In this document: positions 41,491 through 51,511 of the stretch, piece after piece
How the letters are laid out: every line of letters begins with the position of its first letter
How positions within the stretch are numbered: position 1 is the stretch's first letter
DNA from: Streptomyces cirratus
Lineage (GTDB): Bacteria > Actinomycetota > Actinomycetes > Streptomycetales > Streptomycetaceae
Reading direction: 5' to 3'
DNA: 64,000 bases
Assembly: GCF_014650775.1 (NCBI RefSeq)
Contig: NZ_BMVP01000001.1
Coordinates: 806,001-870,000 of the forward strand
Translations under genes and position numbers: made by a program
Notes under the pieces: generated by a model
The model's database searches: none
What the model saw: only the letters and a program-made list of their open reading frames with translations
What the model was told of the DNA's origin: nothing

Positions 41491-41520
41491 ACCGTAGGGA
41501 GCGGGCTGCGGTGCGCTCAA
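41491..41520 (-). promoter_or_regulatory. Probable promoter of the peptide operon
   Basis: On the minus strand TTGAGC (41520-41515) and TACGGT (41496-41491) are separated by 18 bp, a good housekeeping-type pair. The regulator repeat (41522-41542) abuts the -35, so a bound protein would cover it. Predicted start near 41484, giving a ~30-nt leader before ORF A. Confidence 0.6.
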
Positions 41521-41521
41521 T

Positions 41522-41542
41522 GAACTTGCACGAGCTTGCAGG
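41522..41542. promoter_or_regulatory. Putative operator, direct repeat of CTTGC at 10-bp spacing
   Basis: GAACTTGCACGAGCTTGCAGG. The CTTGC cores start at 41525 and 41535, one helical turn apart. It matches the site at 43214-43234 in 17 of 21 positions and overlaps the last codons region of the XRE gene end. Confidence 0.65.
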
Positions 41543-41545
41543 AGA

Positions 41546-42394
41546 TCACCCGAGCACCGCGATGGCTTCCGCGATCAGGGCGCGGGCCGGCTGCCCGTGA
41601 CAGGCCAGTTTCACCAGCTCAGCGAACATGCGCGCGTACGTTTCGATCTCGCTCGGCTGCTTCACGGTGACCTGAGCTGTGGCGAGCTCGACGATCACTT
41701 GGGAGTAGTCGTAGATCCAGAAGCCTTCGACGGGCCACATGATCCGTTCTGTGGCCATAGGAATCACGCCGAGGCTGACGTTGGGCAGTACGGCGATCTG
41801 AAGCAGGTGCCCAAGCTGGGCGGCCATGACTTCGGGGCCGCCGAAGCGGGACCGCAACGCGGACTCCTCAAGCACTATCCCGAAGTGCCGGTGCGCGTCG
41901 TGCAGGTAGCGCTGGCGGAGCATCCGTACTTTGACCGCTGCCTCTACATCGTCAGGGATCTGCCTGAACGTGACAATGCGGTTCATGATCGCAGTGGCGT
42001 AGTCAGCCGTCTGGAGAAGGCCCGGGATCACTCCGGGCTCGTAGATACGGAAGCGGTTCGTACGGGCGTACAGCGGCACATGAGCCTCTTGACCGCGCTT
42101 GAGGCCGGCTCGCTGCAAGCGCTTCCACTCCACGTACATCTCATCGATGCCGTGTGCCGTGGCGCGTAGGTCTTCGTAGTCCTGCGGAACCCCGCAGATG
42201 GTGACGTAGGCGAGGAGGTCTTGGTCCGAGGGCGGCGTCTTGCCGTTCTCGATGCGAGAGGCTTTGGACTCGCTCCAACCCGCACGCGCGGCCAGCGCCC
42301 GCGCTGTCAGGCCGGTCGGCTTGCGCATGTCTCGCAGCCGCCTGCCGAGGGCAGCGCGGGCGTCCTGTACTGCTGATGAAGGTGACGTGTTCAC
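41546..42394 (-). CDS. XRE-family regulator with DUF5753
   Basis: 282 residues from GTG 42394. HTH_31-type helix-turn-helix near residues 15-70: LGRRLRDMRKPTGLTARALAARAG followed by SESKASRIENGKTPPS. The rest is DUF5753, the usual partner domain: FRIYEPGVIPGLLQTADYA, FGIVLEESALRSRFGG, MAAQLGHLLQIAVLPNVSLGVIP. Such WhiJ-like regulators pair with a small downstream or upstream protein and often control their own locus. Two matching repeats upstream of its own operon and of the peptide operon are likely binding sites (inference). Last gene of a three-gene unit. Confidence 0.94.
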   Translation of the reverse strand: MNTSPSSAVQDARAALGRRLRDMRKPTGLTARALAARAGWSESKASRIENGKTPPSDQDLLAYVTICGVPQDYEDLRATAHGIDEMYVEWKRLQRAGLKRGQEAHVPLYARTNRFRIYEPGVIPGLLQTADYATAIMNRIVTFRQIPDDVEAAVKVRMLRQRYLHDAHRHFGIVLEESALRSRFGGPEVMAAQLGHLLQIAVLPNVSLGVIPMATERIMWPVEGFWIYDYSQVIVELATAQVTVKQPSEIETYARMFAELVKLACHGQPARALIAEAIAVLG

Positions 42395-42410
42395 TGAGGT
42401 TTCGAGCGCG

Positions 42411-42932
42411 TTAGGTGGGCTGGTACTCCGAGTGCGGCGTAGCCCGTTCCCAGACAGCTTCGAACGCACCGACGCACAGCTTCAGGATCCTTGGGTCCTC
42501 GGTCATCTCCAACCAGTCGCCAGGGGCGCACTCGCCGTTCCCGTCGAAGTGCAGGACAAGAACAGTCCTGTTGTCGAAGACCCAGAAGTCGTTGCCTGGG
42601 AAGGCGATATCAGTAGCGTTCCGTCGCGGGAGCCACCTGATTTCCTCCCCGGCCTCCACGTTGGCGTCCGAGACGTGGTGCTCGAACCGGAGGTAGTCCG
42701 ATTCCGGGACGGAGAACACACGGGCGCGACGGATGGACACGCCCCTGTCCGTGGCGTCGCGGACCCACTTCAGCCAGTGACGCATCTCCGGATCGTTGTC
42801 TTCGGGGAGGTCGCGGAAGCCCTGCTTCCAGGCGATGAAGCTGGGGTCCGACTCCATGTAGCCGTCCCGCATCTCCAGGTGGATCGCGCTGCGCTCGGCC
42901 GAAGCGAGAAGCTGCTCAAATGACGGGACCAT
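42411..42932 (-). CDS. DUF6879 family protein
   Basis: 173 residues from ATG 42932, overlapping the upstream small gene by 17 bp. Typical features of the family: FEQLLASAERSAIHLEMRDGY, GVSIRRARVFSVPESDYLRFEH, AGEEIRWLPRRNA, PGNDFWVFDNRTVLVLHFDGNG. Soluble; commonly found beside XRE/DUF5753 regulators in Streptomyces. Biochemical function not established; a partner or effector of the regulator is the usual suggestion. 16 bp before the regulator gene. Confidence 0.9.
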   Translation of the reverse strand: MVPSFEQLLASAERSAIHLEMRDGYMESDPSFIAWKQGFRDLPEDNDPEMRHWLKWVRDATDRGVSIRRARVFSVPESDYLRFEHHVSDANVEAGEEIRWLPRRNATDIAFPGNDFWVFDNRTVLVLHFDGNGECAPGDWLEMTEDPRILKLCVGAFEAVWERATPHSEYQPT

Positions 42933-43143
42933 CGGCACCCTTGACCTCCAAGAAGAACTGCACCATGCGTCGCGGCAGCTCGATGACATCCTCATGATCG
43001 GGGATGTCCATCAGTTGCCTGCGTTCCGCGTCCGTCACCTTGAACCCCTGCACCAGGTAAGTGTCAGTGGCGTCGTCCAGATAGATCGTGGGCGAGCCGC
43101 CGTCCTTGCTCTCAGGGTCCTTGCCAAGCTTGTGCAGGGTCAT
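42916..43143 (-). CDS. Small acidic partner protein of the XRE operon
   Basis: 75 residues from ATG 43143, with AGGAGG five bases upstream. Contains YLDDATDTYLVQGFKVTDAE and a Pro-Arg-Arg segment (IELPRRMVQFFLEV). Acidic, soluble, no known domain. Position first in the operon with DUF6879 and the regulator suggests an antagonist or cofactor of the regulator, as small acidic proteins are in WhiJ-type loci (inference). Confidence 0.85.
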   Translation of the reverse strand: MTLHKLGKDPESKDGGSPTIYLDDATDTYLVQGFKVTDAERRQLMDIPDHEDVIELPRRMVQFFLEVKGADGPVI

Positions 43144-43213
43144 GGTGTCCTCCTCGCTCGGGGCTGCCGATCGCTGTGTGAAAGCTTGCGCCGCTGGCAC
43201 TCTCTGGCGCACC

Positions 43214-43234
43214 GAACTTGCACGGACTTGCGCG
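43214..43234. promoter_or_regulatory. Putative operator upstream of the XRE operon
   Basis: GAACTTGCACGGACTTGCGCG with CTTGC cores at 43217 and 43227, 10 bp apart. A further CTTGCGC half-site lies at 43191-43197 region, between this and the start codon at 43143. Same motif as at 41522-41542. Confidence 0.65.
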
Positions 43235-43277
43235 ACGGATGTCCCTATCCGGCCGGAACCTGCTGGACGGAGACAGC

Positions 43278-43315
43278 AGGAACCCCCGGCCTGTGAGGGT
43301 TGGCCGAGGGTTCCT
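43278..43315. terminator. Hairpin after mmsA side
   Basis: AGGAACCC...GGCC and GGCC..GGGTTCCT form an interrupted 12-bp stem, 31 bp beyond the mmsA stop in [13 protein letters not shown] direction of mmsA. Terminates the leftward iol [10 protein letters not shown]. Confidence 0.65.
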
Positions 43316-43345
43316 GGGTTTGGGGTGCCTGTCAGGCGTCAGGCA

Positions 43346-44845
<1,500 letters not shown>

Positions 44846-44858
44846 GTGCCTTGCTCCT

Positions 44859-46736
44859 TCACAGATGGCGACGTCGCTGCGCGGCTTGCCGGTCGTACTC
44901 TTCGCGGGCCGAGGCCGCCGCCGCACGGGTCGTGGTCTCGGCCACGGGAACATCCCACCATGCCTGTGCCGGGGGTGGGCCCGACACTGTGTCGGGTGTT
45001 CGGGTCTGCGTGTAGACACATGTGGGGCGGTCCGACGCCCGCGCCTCCACCAGGGCTTTTCGCAGGTCACGTACGGTGTCGGCGCGGATGACGGCCATCC
45101 CGAGGGAGGCGGCGTTCGCCGCGAGGTCCACCGGGAGCGGCGCACCGGTGTACGCCCCGTCGGCCGCCCGGAAGCGGTACGCGGTCCCGAAGCCCTCGCC
45201 GCCCACCGCCCCCGAAAGGCCGCCGATCGAGGCGTAGCCGTGGTTGTCGAGGATGACGATCTTGACCGGGACGCCCTCCTGTACGGCGGTGACGATCTCG
45301 GTGGGGTTCATCAGGTACGTGCCGTCGCCGACCAGCGCCCACACGGGCCGCCCGGGCGCGGCCAGCGCCGTCCCGATGGCGGCGGGGATCTCGTAACCCA
45401 TGCAGGAGTAGCCGTACTCGACGTGGTACTGGTCGGCGGACCGGGGGCGCCACAGCTTGTGCAGGTCCCCGGGGAGCGAGCCGGCCGCGTTGATCAGGAT
45501 GTCGGAGGCGTCGACGACGGCGTCGAGCAGGCCGAGCACCTGTGCCTGCGTCGGGGCGGCGTCCTCGTCGGGACTCGCGTAGGCCCGCTCGACCAGCCGC
45601 TCCCAGGCGCGCTTGTCCTCTTTGTACGCCGCCTCGTACGAGGGGTCCACGCGGTACCCGCAGACCGCGGCCCGGAGTTCTTCCAGGCCCACCCGCGCAT
45701 CGCAGACCACCGGCCGGGCGGCGAGCTTGTGGGCGTCGTACGGGTCGAGGTTCAGCCCAAGGAATCGGACGGCTGGGTTCCGGAACAGGGTCGCGGAGGC
45801 GGTGGTGAAGTCGGTCAGCCGGGTGCCCGCCGCGATCACCAGGTCGGCGTCGCGGGCGAGGGCGTCGGCGGTGGCCGTGCCGGTGTGCCCGATGCCGCCC
45901 ACCTCGGCGGGGTGGTCGAACGGGATCGCGCCCTTGCCCGCCTGGGTGGAGGCGACCGGGATCCCGGTCGCGGTCGCGAACTCCGCGAGGGCGGCCTGGG
46001 CGGCGCTGTGCCGGATGCCGCCCCCGGCGATGAGCAGGGGGCGCGCGCAGGCCCGTACCGCTTCGGCGGCGGCGGCCAGTTCGTCCCGGTCGGGCCTCGG
46101 CCGGCGCACCCGCCACACCCGCTCGGCGAAGAACTCCTCGGGCCACGCGCACGCCTCGGCCTGCACGTCCTGCGGCAGCGCGAGGGTCACGGCGCCGGTC
46201 TGGACGGGGTCGGTGAGCACCCGCACCGCCTGGAGCGCGGCGGGGATCAGCGCCTCCGGGCGGGTGATCCGGTCGAAGAACCGGGACACGGGCCGCAGGG
46301 TGTCGTTGACGGAGACGTCACCGGCGTGGGCCACCTCCAGCTGCTGGAGCACCGGATCGGCGGGCCGGGTGGCGAAGGCGTCCCCCGGCAGCAGCAGCAC
46401 CGGCAGCCGGTTGACGGTCGCGAGGGCGGCCCCGGTGACGAGGTTGGTCGCGCCGGGCCCGATGGAGGTCGTCACGGCCTGCGCCGACAGCCGCCCCGAC
46501 TGCCGCGCGTATCCGACGGCCGCGTGCACCATGGCCTGCTCGTTGCGCCCCTGGAGGAAGGGCATCTCCTGCGGGCCGCTCTCCAGCAGGGCCTGCCCGA
46601 TCCCGGCGACGTTGCCGTGCCCGAAGATCCCCCAGGTGGCGGTGACCAGCCGCTGCCTGCGCCCGTCGCGCTCGGTGTACTGGCGGGCGAGGAAGCGTAC
46701 GAGGGCCTGCGCCACGGTGAGTCTGATCGTGGTCAT
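44859..46736 (-). CDS. iolD: 3D-(3,5/4)-trihydroxycyclohexane-1,2-dione hydrolase
   Basis: 625 residues, ATG 46736 overlapping the iolB stop as ATGA. Thiamine-diphosphate enzyme: FGHGNVAGIGQAL, QGRNEQAMVHAAVGYAR (catalytic Glu), SIGPGATNLVTGAA, and the ThDP-Mg motif GDGTYLMNPTEIV ... ILDNHGYASIG. Opens the cyclohexane-dione ring to 5-deoxy-glucuronate in the myo-inositol pathway. Length and motifs agree with IolD. Confidence 0.96.
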   Translation of the reverse strand: MTTIRLTVAQALVRFLARQYTERDGRRQRLVTATWGIFGHGNVAGIGQALLESGPQEMPFLQGRNEQAMVHAAVGYARQSGRLSAQAVTTSIGPGATNLVTGAALATVNRLPVLLLPGDAFATRPADPVLQQLEVAHAGDVSVNDTLRPVSRFFDRITRPEALIPAALQAVRVLTDPVQTGAVTLALPQDVQAEACAWPEEFFAERVWRVRRPRPDRDELAAAAEAVRACARPLLIAGGGIRHSAAQAALAEFATATGIPVASTQAGKGAIPFDHPAEVGGIGHTGTATADALARDADLVIAAGTRLTDFTTASATLFRNPAVRFLGLNLDPYDAHKLAARPVVCDARVGLEELRAAVCGYRVDPSYEAAYKEDKRAWERLVERAYASPDEDAAPTQAQVLGLLDAVVDASDILINAAGSLPGDLHKLWRPRSADQYHVEYGYSCMGYEIPAAIGTALAAPGRPVWALVGDGTYLMNPTEIVTAVQEGVPVKIVILDNHGYASIGGLSGAVGGEGFGTAYRFRAADGAYTGAPLPVDLAANAASLGMAVIRADTVRDLRKALVEARASDRPTCVYTQTRTPDTVSGPPPAQAWWDVPVAETTTRAAAASAREEYDRQAAQRRRHL

Positions 46737-47569
46737 CGGCGGTGGTCCTCCGCTCGGTAGAAGGGCAGCCGGGGGTCGACCTCCGCGCCGGCCCAGGCGG
46801 ACCGGATCCAGCCGTGGTCGGGGTGGTCGCGGATCAGCCACTCCCGCGGGCCCTCGGGGCCGGCCATCACGTTGAGGTAGTACATGTCGTGCCCGGGGGT
46901 GGCGATGGACGGCCCGTGCCAGCCGTCCGGGATGAGCACGGCGTCCCCGGTCCTCACCTCGGTGAGGATGTCGGTCTTCCCGGCCGGGGAGGGGGTGACA
47001 CGCTGGTATCCGCAGCCGGGCGTGTCCCCGTGCGGGGCGATCTCGAAGTAGTAGATCTCCTCCAGCCGGGACTCCTCGCCGGGTCGGTGCTCGTCGTGCT
47101 TGTGGGGCGGGTACGAGGACCAGTTGCCGCCGGGGGTGAGCACCTCGACCGCGATGAGCCGGTCGCACGCGAAGGCGTCGGCGGCGGCGAAGTTGTTGAC
47201 CTGGCGGGAGCACTGTCCGGCGCCGCGCAGCTCGACCGGCACCTGCCGCGCCGGCCCGTACCGGGCGGGCAGCGTCCGCTCGCACCGCGCCCCGACGAGC
47301 GCGAACCGGCCGCCGCCCGGGGAGGTGATCGAGGCGCGGCCGTCGCGCGGGAGGTAGGCGAAATCGGTCACCGAGGCGAACACGCCCTCCCGGCCCCGGA
47401 GTTCGAACAGCTGTGGACCGGGCGTACGGCAGGCGACGGCGCAGGCGCCGGCCAGCGGCAGGACGATCCATTCGTGGTCGCCGCAGGAGTGCTCGTGGCT
47501 CTCGCCGGGGGCGAGGTCCAGCACGCGCAGGGCCGTGGAGGCCATCGCGTGGGAGGCGGTCACCGTCAC
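46733..47569 (-). CDS. iolB: 5-deoxy-glucuronate isomerase
   Basis: 278 residues from GTG 47569, which overlaps the iolC stop as GTGA; GTG 47563 and ATG 47545 are alternatives. Double-cupin fold with metal-binding His: YPPHKHDEH, EEIYYFEIAP, DGWHGPSIATPGHDMYYLNVMAG. Converts 5-deoxy-glucuronate to 2-deoxy-5-keto-gluconate, the substrate of the kinase encoded upstream. The N-terminus (ALRVLDLAPGESHEHSCGDHEW) starts inside the first cupin, slightly short relative to some homologues. Confidence 0.95.
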   Translation of the reverse strand: MTVTASHAMASTALRVLDLAPGESHEHSCGDHEWIVLPLAGACAVACRTPGPQLFELRGREGVFASVTDFAYLPRDGRASITSPGGGRFALVGARCERTLPARYGPARQVPVELRGAGQCSRQVNNFAAADAFACDRLIAVEVLTPGGNWSSYPPHKHDEHRPGEESRLEEIYYFEIAPHGDTPGCGYQRVTPSPAGKTDILTEVRTGDAVLIPDGWHGPSIATPGHDMYYLNVMAGPEGPREWLIRDHPDHGWIRSAWAGAEVDPRLPFYRAEDHRR

Positions 47570-48579
47570 CGTTCCAGCACCTCCTCGACCTCCTTCGCGT
47601 ACGGCATCGCCGTCGAGCAGGCCAGGCGGGACGCGACGATCGCGCCCGCCGCGTTGGCGAAGCGCAGCACCCGCTCCGTGTCCCAGCCCGCGAGCAGCCC
47701 GTGGCACAGCGCACCACCGAAGGCGTCGCCCGCGCCGAGCCCGTTGACGACCTCCACCGGCACCGGCGGCACCTCGACCGCCGTCCCGTCGCGGTGGACG
47801 GCGAGGACACCGGCCGGGCCGCGTTTGACGACGGCCAGTTCCACCCCGGCGGCCAGCAGCGCCCGCGCCGCCGCGTACGGCTCCCGTTCCCCCGTGGCGA
47901 TCGCGCACTCCTCGGCGTTGCCCACGGCGACCGTCGCCCCGGCGAGCGCCCGCTCGTACCAGGGCCCCGGCTCGTCGCTCCACAGCATGGGCCGCCAGTC
48001 GAGGTCGAAGACAGTGGTCCCGGACTTCGAGCGGGCTTCGAGCGCGGCCAGGGTGGCGCTCCGGCTCGGCTCCGCGCTCAGGCCCGTACCCGTCACCCAG
48101 AACACCCGGGCGGCCCGGACCGCGCCGGCGTCGATCTCATCGGCCGCGATCTCCAGGTCGGGTGCCTTGGGGAAGCGGTAGAAGTACAGCGGGAAGTCGT
48201 CCGGCGGAAAGACCTCGCAGAAGGTGACGGGCGTCGGGTAGGCGGCCACCTCGCGCACCCATCGGTCGTCGACGCCGAAACCGCGCAGCTCCGCGCGCAG
48301 GTACGCGCCGAAGGGGTCGGCTCCGGTCCGGGTGATCACGGCCACCCGCCGGCCGAGGCGGGCCGCCGCGACCGCGACGTTCGTCGGGGAGCCGCCGAGG
48401 AACTTGCCGAAGGTGTCCGCTTCGGCGAGCGGTACGCCGGTTCTCAGCGGGTAGAGATCCACACCGATGCGCCCCATCGTGATCAGGTCGAACGCGTCCC
48501 CGTCCCCGGTGGTCCGCTCCGGGTCGAACCCGTCCCCGTCCCCGCTGTCCGGTGCCACTGCTCCCACTTCCTCTCCCAC
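47566..48579 (-). CDS. iolC: 5-dehydro-2-deoxygluconokinase
   Basis: 337 residues, GTG 48579 with GGGGAAG upstream. PfkB fold: TMGRIGVDLYPLRTGVPLAEADTFGKFLGGSPTNVAVAAARLG pattern at the N-terminus and NGLGAGDAFGGALCHGL with catalytic Asp at the C-terminus. Phosphorylates 2-deoxy-5-keto-gluconate. First gene of the leftward iol operon and divergent from the isomerase gene by 47 bp, so both promoters are packed in that gap. The first ~25 residues are Asp/Gly/Ser-rich and not part of the fold. Confidence 0.95.
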   Translation of the reverse strand: MGEEVGAVAPDSGDGDGFDPERTTGDGDAFDLITMGRIGVDLYPLRTGVPLAEADTFGKFLGGSPTNVAVAAARLGRRVAVITRTGADPFGAYLRAELRGFGVDDRWVREVAAYPTPVTFCEVFPPDDFPLYFYRFPKAPDLEIAADEIDAGAVRAARVFWVTGTGLSAEPSRSATLAALEARSKSGTTVFDLDWRPMLWSDEPGPWYERALAGATVAVGNAEECAIATGEREPYAAARALLAAGVELAVVKRGPAGVLAVHRDGTAVEVPPVPVEVVNGLGAGDAFGGALCHGLLAGWDTERVLRFANAAGAIVASRLACSTAMPYAKEVEEVLER

Positions 48580-48626
48580 TGCTCTTCCCCGTCCCCTTTC
48601 GAGCCTCGCACCCTAAGGTGGCCGCC

Positions 48627-49580
48627 ATGACGTCCTCGCCGTCCTCCGCTACCCCGCCTTCCACTCCCCCGTCCTCCCCACCCGCGCTGACCCGTATCCG
48701 CGTCGGTTCCGCTCCGGACTCGTGGGGCGTCTGGTTTCCCGACGATCCCCGCCAGACGCCGTGGGAGCGTTTCCTGGACGAGGTCGCGGACGCCGGGTAC
48801 GAGTGGATCGAGCTCGGCCCGTACGGCTACCTGCCCACCGATCCGGGCCGTCTCGCCGACGAGACCGCCAAGCGCGGCCTGCGCGTGTCGGCGGGCACCG
48901 TCTTCACCGGACTCCATCACGGGCCGGGCGTGTGGGAGCAGACCTGGGAGCACGTGTCGCGGATCGCGGAACTCACCCGGGCGATGGGGGCGGCGCACCT
49001 CGTGGTCATCCCCTCGTTCTGGCGCGACGACAAGACCGGCGAGGTGCTGGAGGACCCGGCCCTGACGGCGTCTGGCTGGCGCGAACTGACCACGCAGACC
49101 GAGCGGCTGGGCCGGGAGGTGCGCGAGCGGTACGGGCTGCGGATCGTGGTCCACCCCCACGCGGACACCCACATCGACACCCCGGAGAACGTCGCCCGGT
49201 TCCTCGACGCCACCGACCCGGAACTGGTCTCGCTGTGCCTGGACACCGGGCACTACGCGTACTGCGGCGGGGACAGCGTCCAGGCCCTCGAAACGTTCGG
49301 CGAGCGGATCGGCTACCTGCACCTCAAGCAGGTGGACCCGCGGATCCTGGCCGAAGTCGTCGCCGGGCAGGTGCCGTTCGGGCCGGCCGTGGCGCGCGGG
49401 GTGATGTGCGAGCCGCCGTCGGGGGTGCCCGCGCTGGAGCCCGTACTGGCCGCCGCGCAGGGGCTCGGAGTGGACCTGTTCGCCATCGTCGAGCAGGACA
49501 TGTACCCGTGCCCGCCGGACCGGCCGCTGCCGATCGCCCTCCGGACACGCTCCTACCTGCGCTCCTGCGGCGCCCGCTGA
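48627..49580 (+). CDS. Sugar phosphate isomerase/epimerase family protein (IolE/IolI-like)
   Basis: 317 residues, ATG 48627 with AAGGTGG upstream. TIM-barrel AP_endonuclease_2 family: [76 protein letters not shown]. The metal-binding His/Asp/Glu set (HPHADTH, DTGHY, HLKQVD) is present. In this context it should act as inosose dehydratase or isomerase, filling the IolE/IolI step that the cluster otherwise lacks. Which of the two cannot be told. Confidence 0.9.
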   Translation: MTSSPSSATPPSTPPSSPPALTRIRVGSAPDSWGVWFPDDPRQTPWERFLDEVADAGYEWIELGPYGYLPTDPGRLADETAKRGLRVSAGTVFTGLHHGPGVWEQTWEHVSRIAELTRAMGAAHLVVIPSFWRDDKTGEVLEDPALTASGWRELTTQTERLGREVRERYGLRIVVHPHADTHIDTPENVARFLDATDPELVSLCLDTGHYAYCGGDSVQALETFGERIGYLHLKQVDPRILAEVVAGQVPFGPAVARGVMCEPPSGVPALEPVLAAAQGLGVDLFAIVEQDMYPCPPDRPLPIALRTRSYLRSCGAR

Positions 49581-49609
49581 CCCGCCTACACCCCGAGGGG
49601 GATTTGCAC

Positions 49610-50623
49610 ATGACCAGCACGCTCGGCATCGCCGTCATCGGCGCCGGGAGGATGGGCGCCGACCACGTCCGCCGGATCGGCCGGACGGTCGGCGGGGCGC
49701 GGGTGGTGGCCGTTGCGGATCCGGACGGGGACCGCGCCAAGGAGGCCGTGGCGGGCCTGGACGGGGTGAGCGCGCACAGCGACGCCGTGGCGGCGGTCGC
49801 CGCGCCCGGGGTCGACGCCGTACTGGTCGCCTCGCCCGGGCCCGCCCACGAGGAGGCTCTCCTGCACGCCCTGGCGCGGGAGCTGCCGGTGCTGTGCGAG
49901 AAGCCGCTGACGCCGGATCCGGCGGGAGCCCTGCGGGTGCTGGAGGCCGAGCGGAGGCTGGGCCGCAGGCTGGTCCAGGTGGGCTTCATGCGGCGCTTCG
50001 ACGCCGAGTACGAGCGGCTGAAAGAGCTGCTGGACGGGGGCGGGATCGGCCGGCCGCTGTTCCTGCACTGCCGCCACCGCAACGCGGCCTCCCCCTCATT
50101 CTTCACCAGCGACATGCTGATCAGCGATTCCGTGGTGCATGAAGTCGACGCCGCCCGCTGGCTGCTGGGGCAGGAGATCACCGCGGTGACGGTCCTGTCC
50201 CCCACCCCTTCCGCGGCCGCGCCCGAGGGACTGGGCGATCCCCGTTTCGTGCTGCTGGAGACCTCCGGCGGGGCCATCGTCGACGTGGAGATCTTCGTCA
50301 ACTGCGGTTTCGGCTACCAGGTGCAGTGCGAGGCGGTCGGGGAGTCGGGCAGCGCCCGGATCGGGGACGCCCAGGCGATGGTCGTCCAGTCGGCGGGCCG
50401 GTGGGGCGGGGAGATCGCCCAGGACTTCCTGACCCGGTTCGCCGACGCCTACGACCGGCAGGTGCGGCGGTGGGTGGCGGCGGCCGCGCGGGGGCGGATC
50501 GACGGGCCCGACGTATGGGACGGCTACGCGGCCGCGGTCGTCTCCGAGGCGGGGATCACCGCCGCCCGCAGCGGTGTCCGGACGCCCGTTGAGCTGGTGG
50601 AACGGCCCGCGCTCTACCGATAG
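49610..50623 (+). CDS. Gfo/Idh/MocA oxidoreductase, probable inositol 2-dehydrogenase
   Basis: 337 residues, ATG 49610 with GAGGGGG nine bases upstream, 29 bp after the isomerase gene. Rossmann motif [17 protein letters not shown], catalytic Lys in [10 protein letters not shown], and the [11 protein letters not shown] motif (His/Asp) of myo-inositol dehydrogenases. Would oxidise myo-inositol to 2-keto-myo-inositol with NAD+, the first step of the pathway (IolG role). A scyllo- or chiro-inositol isomer is possible. Confidence 0.92.
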   Translation: MTSTLGIAVIGAGRMGADHVRRIGRTVGGARVVAVADPDGDRAKEAVAGLDGVSAHSDAVAAVAAPGVDAVLVASPGPAHEEALLHALARELPVLCEKPLTPDPAGALRVLEAERRLGRRLVQVGFMRRFDAEYERLKELLDGGGIGRPLFLHCRHRNAASPSFFTSDMLISDSVVHEVDAARWLLGQEITAVTVLSPTPSAAAPEGLGDPRFVLLETSGGAIVDVEIFVNCGFGYQVQCEAVGESGSARIGDAQAMVVQSAGRWGGEIAQDFLTRFADAYDRQVRRWVAAAARGRIDGPDVWDGYAAAVVSEAGITAARSGVRTPVELVERPALYR

Positions 50624-50657
50624 CGGGCCGGCGCCCCGGCCGCCGGACACGGGTGCC

Positions 50658-50674
50658 ACTTCCGTCACGGAAGT
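50658..50674. promoter_or_regulatory. Short palindrome upstream of HTH gene
   Basis: ACTTCCG-TCA-CGGAAGT: perfect 7-bp arms. CTTCCGTCAC occurs again at 50709-50719 region. Either an operator for the 50857 gene or the iolG-side terminator. Confidence 0.4.
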
Positions 50675-50856
50675 CGCTGCCGTGTCACGCATGTCCGCGT
50701 TTCGCGGGCCTTCCGTCACAGACGGTCGACAGGCACTCGCCTGACGTCACCGAGCGTCGTTCTCCGGGCACAACCCGAGTGATCGTCCGCCCACGCCCCG
50801 GCTCCCCCGACGGCCTCCCGGCCGGCCCCAGTGGCGTGGACAAGGAGGTGTCGTGC

Positions 50857-51057
50857 ATGAGCGACCGACAGCTGTGGTCGTACAAGGAGATCGCTGCCCA
50901 CATCCGGGTCCAGCCGGACACCGTGCGCTCCTACCGCAAGCACGGACTGCTGCCGGCTCCCGACCATGTGGAGCACGGGAAGCCCTATTGGTACGACGAT
51001 ACGATCCGCGCCTGGGTGGCCCGCCGCCCGGGCAACCGAGGTCGCCGCGACGGCTGA
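50857..51057 (+). CDS. Small helix-turn-helix protein (MerR/excisionase type)
   Basis: 66 residues, ATG 50857 with AAGGAGG seven bases upstream. Almost the whole protein is one winged HTH: WSYKEIAAHIRVQPDTVRSYRKHGLLPAPDHVE and a wing YWYDDTIRAWVARRPG. No effector domain, so it probably binds DNA alone or with a partner. Lies just before the CsoR-type operator and copZ; whether it regulates copper genes is unknown, since the operator seen matches CsoR and no csoR gene is in the window. Confidence 0.88.
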   Translation: MSDRQLWSYKEIAAHIRVQPDTVRSYRKHGLLPAPDHVEHGKPYWYDDTIRAWVARRPGNRGRRDG

Positions 51058-51071
51058 ACAACGGTGGGTGG

Positions 51072-51090
51072 AATACCCCCTAGGGGTACA
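51072..51090. promoter_or_regulatory. CsoR-type copper operator
   Basis: AATACCCCCTAGGGGTACA: core CCCCTAGGGG with flanking TAC/GTA, the form bound by the Cu(I)-sensing repressor CsoR in actinomycetes. 77 bp before the copZ start. Confidence 0.85.
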
Positions 51091-51166
51091 CTTGGCGGTG
51101 ACCGGGGAGGATGGTGTGAAGACGCCGCCGGCCCGCGACCGACCCGCCCGCACAGAGGAGAACGAC

Positions 51167-51400
51167 ATGAGCACCGAGACGGACACCCGGACCACCACCG
51201 TCTACCAGGTGACCGGCATGACCTGCGGGCACTGCGAGGGCGCGGTGACCGCCGAGATCTCGGCGCTGCCGGGTGTGACTTCGGTCAAGGCCGTCGCCGC
51301 GACCGGTGAGGTCACGGTGGTCTCGGCCGCCCCGCTCCAGGAGGACGCCGTGCGCGCCGCTGTGGACGAGGCCGGGTACGAGCTGGCGGACCGGTCCTGA
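51167..51400 (+). CDS. copZ: Copper chaperone CopZ (heavy-metal-associated domain)
   Basis: 77 residues, ATG 51167 with AGAGGAG six bases upstream. One HMA domain: YQVTGMTCGHCEGAVTAEIS with the Cu(I)-binding CxxC, then GVTSVKAVAATGEVTVVSA. Carries Cu(I) to the P-type ATPase encoded next. Downstream of a CsoR-type operator, so expected to be copper induced. Confidence 0.95.
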   Translation: MSTETDTRTTTVYQVTGMTCGHCEGAVTAEISALPGVTSVKAVAATGEVTVVSAAPLQEDAVRAAVDEAGYELADRS

Positions 51401-51511
51401 GGTCCGTGGAACAGTAGAAGGACCCTGCCGGGTCGTACGGGACGGCCCCTGCCGGCCCCGTACGGCCCGGCCTTTCACCTGAGCCGGAGACGAACCGGAG
51501 ATGACCCGGAA

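Noticed and set aside
41290..41520. 76-residue protein instead of peptide ORFs A and B
   Set aside because: Needs TTG at 41520 inside the predicted -35, with no ribosome binding site. ORF A with GGGAGGGG and ORF B with ATGA overlap fit better; kept as an alternative in the ORF B entry.
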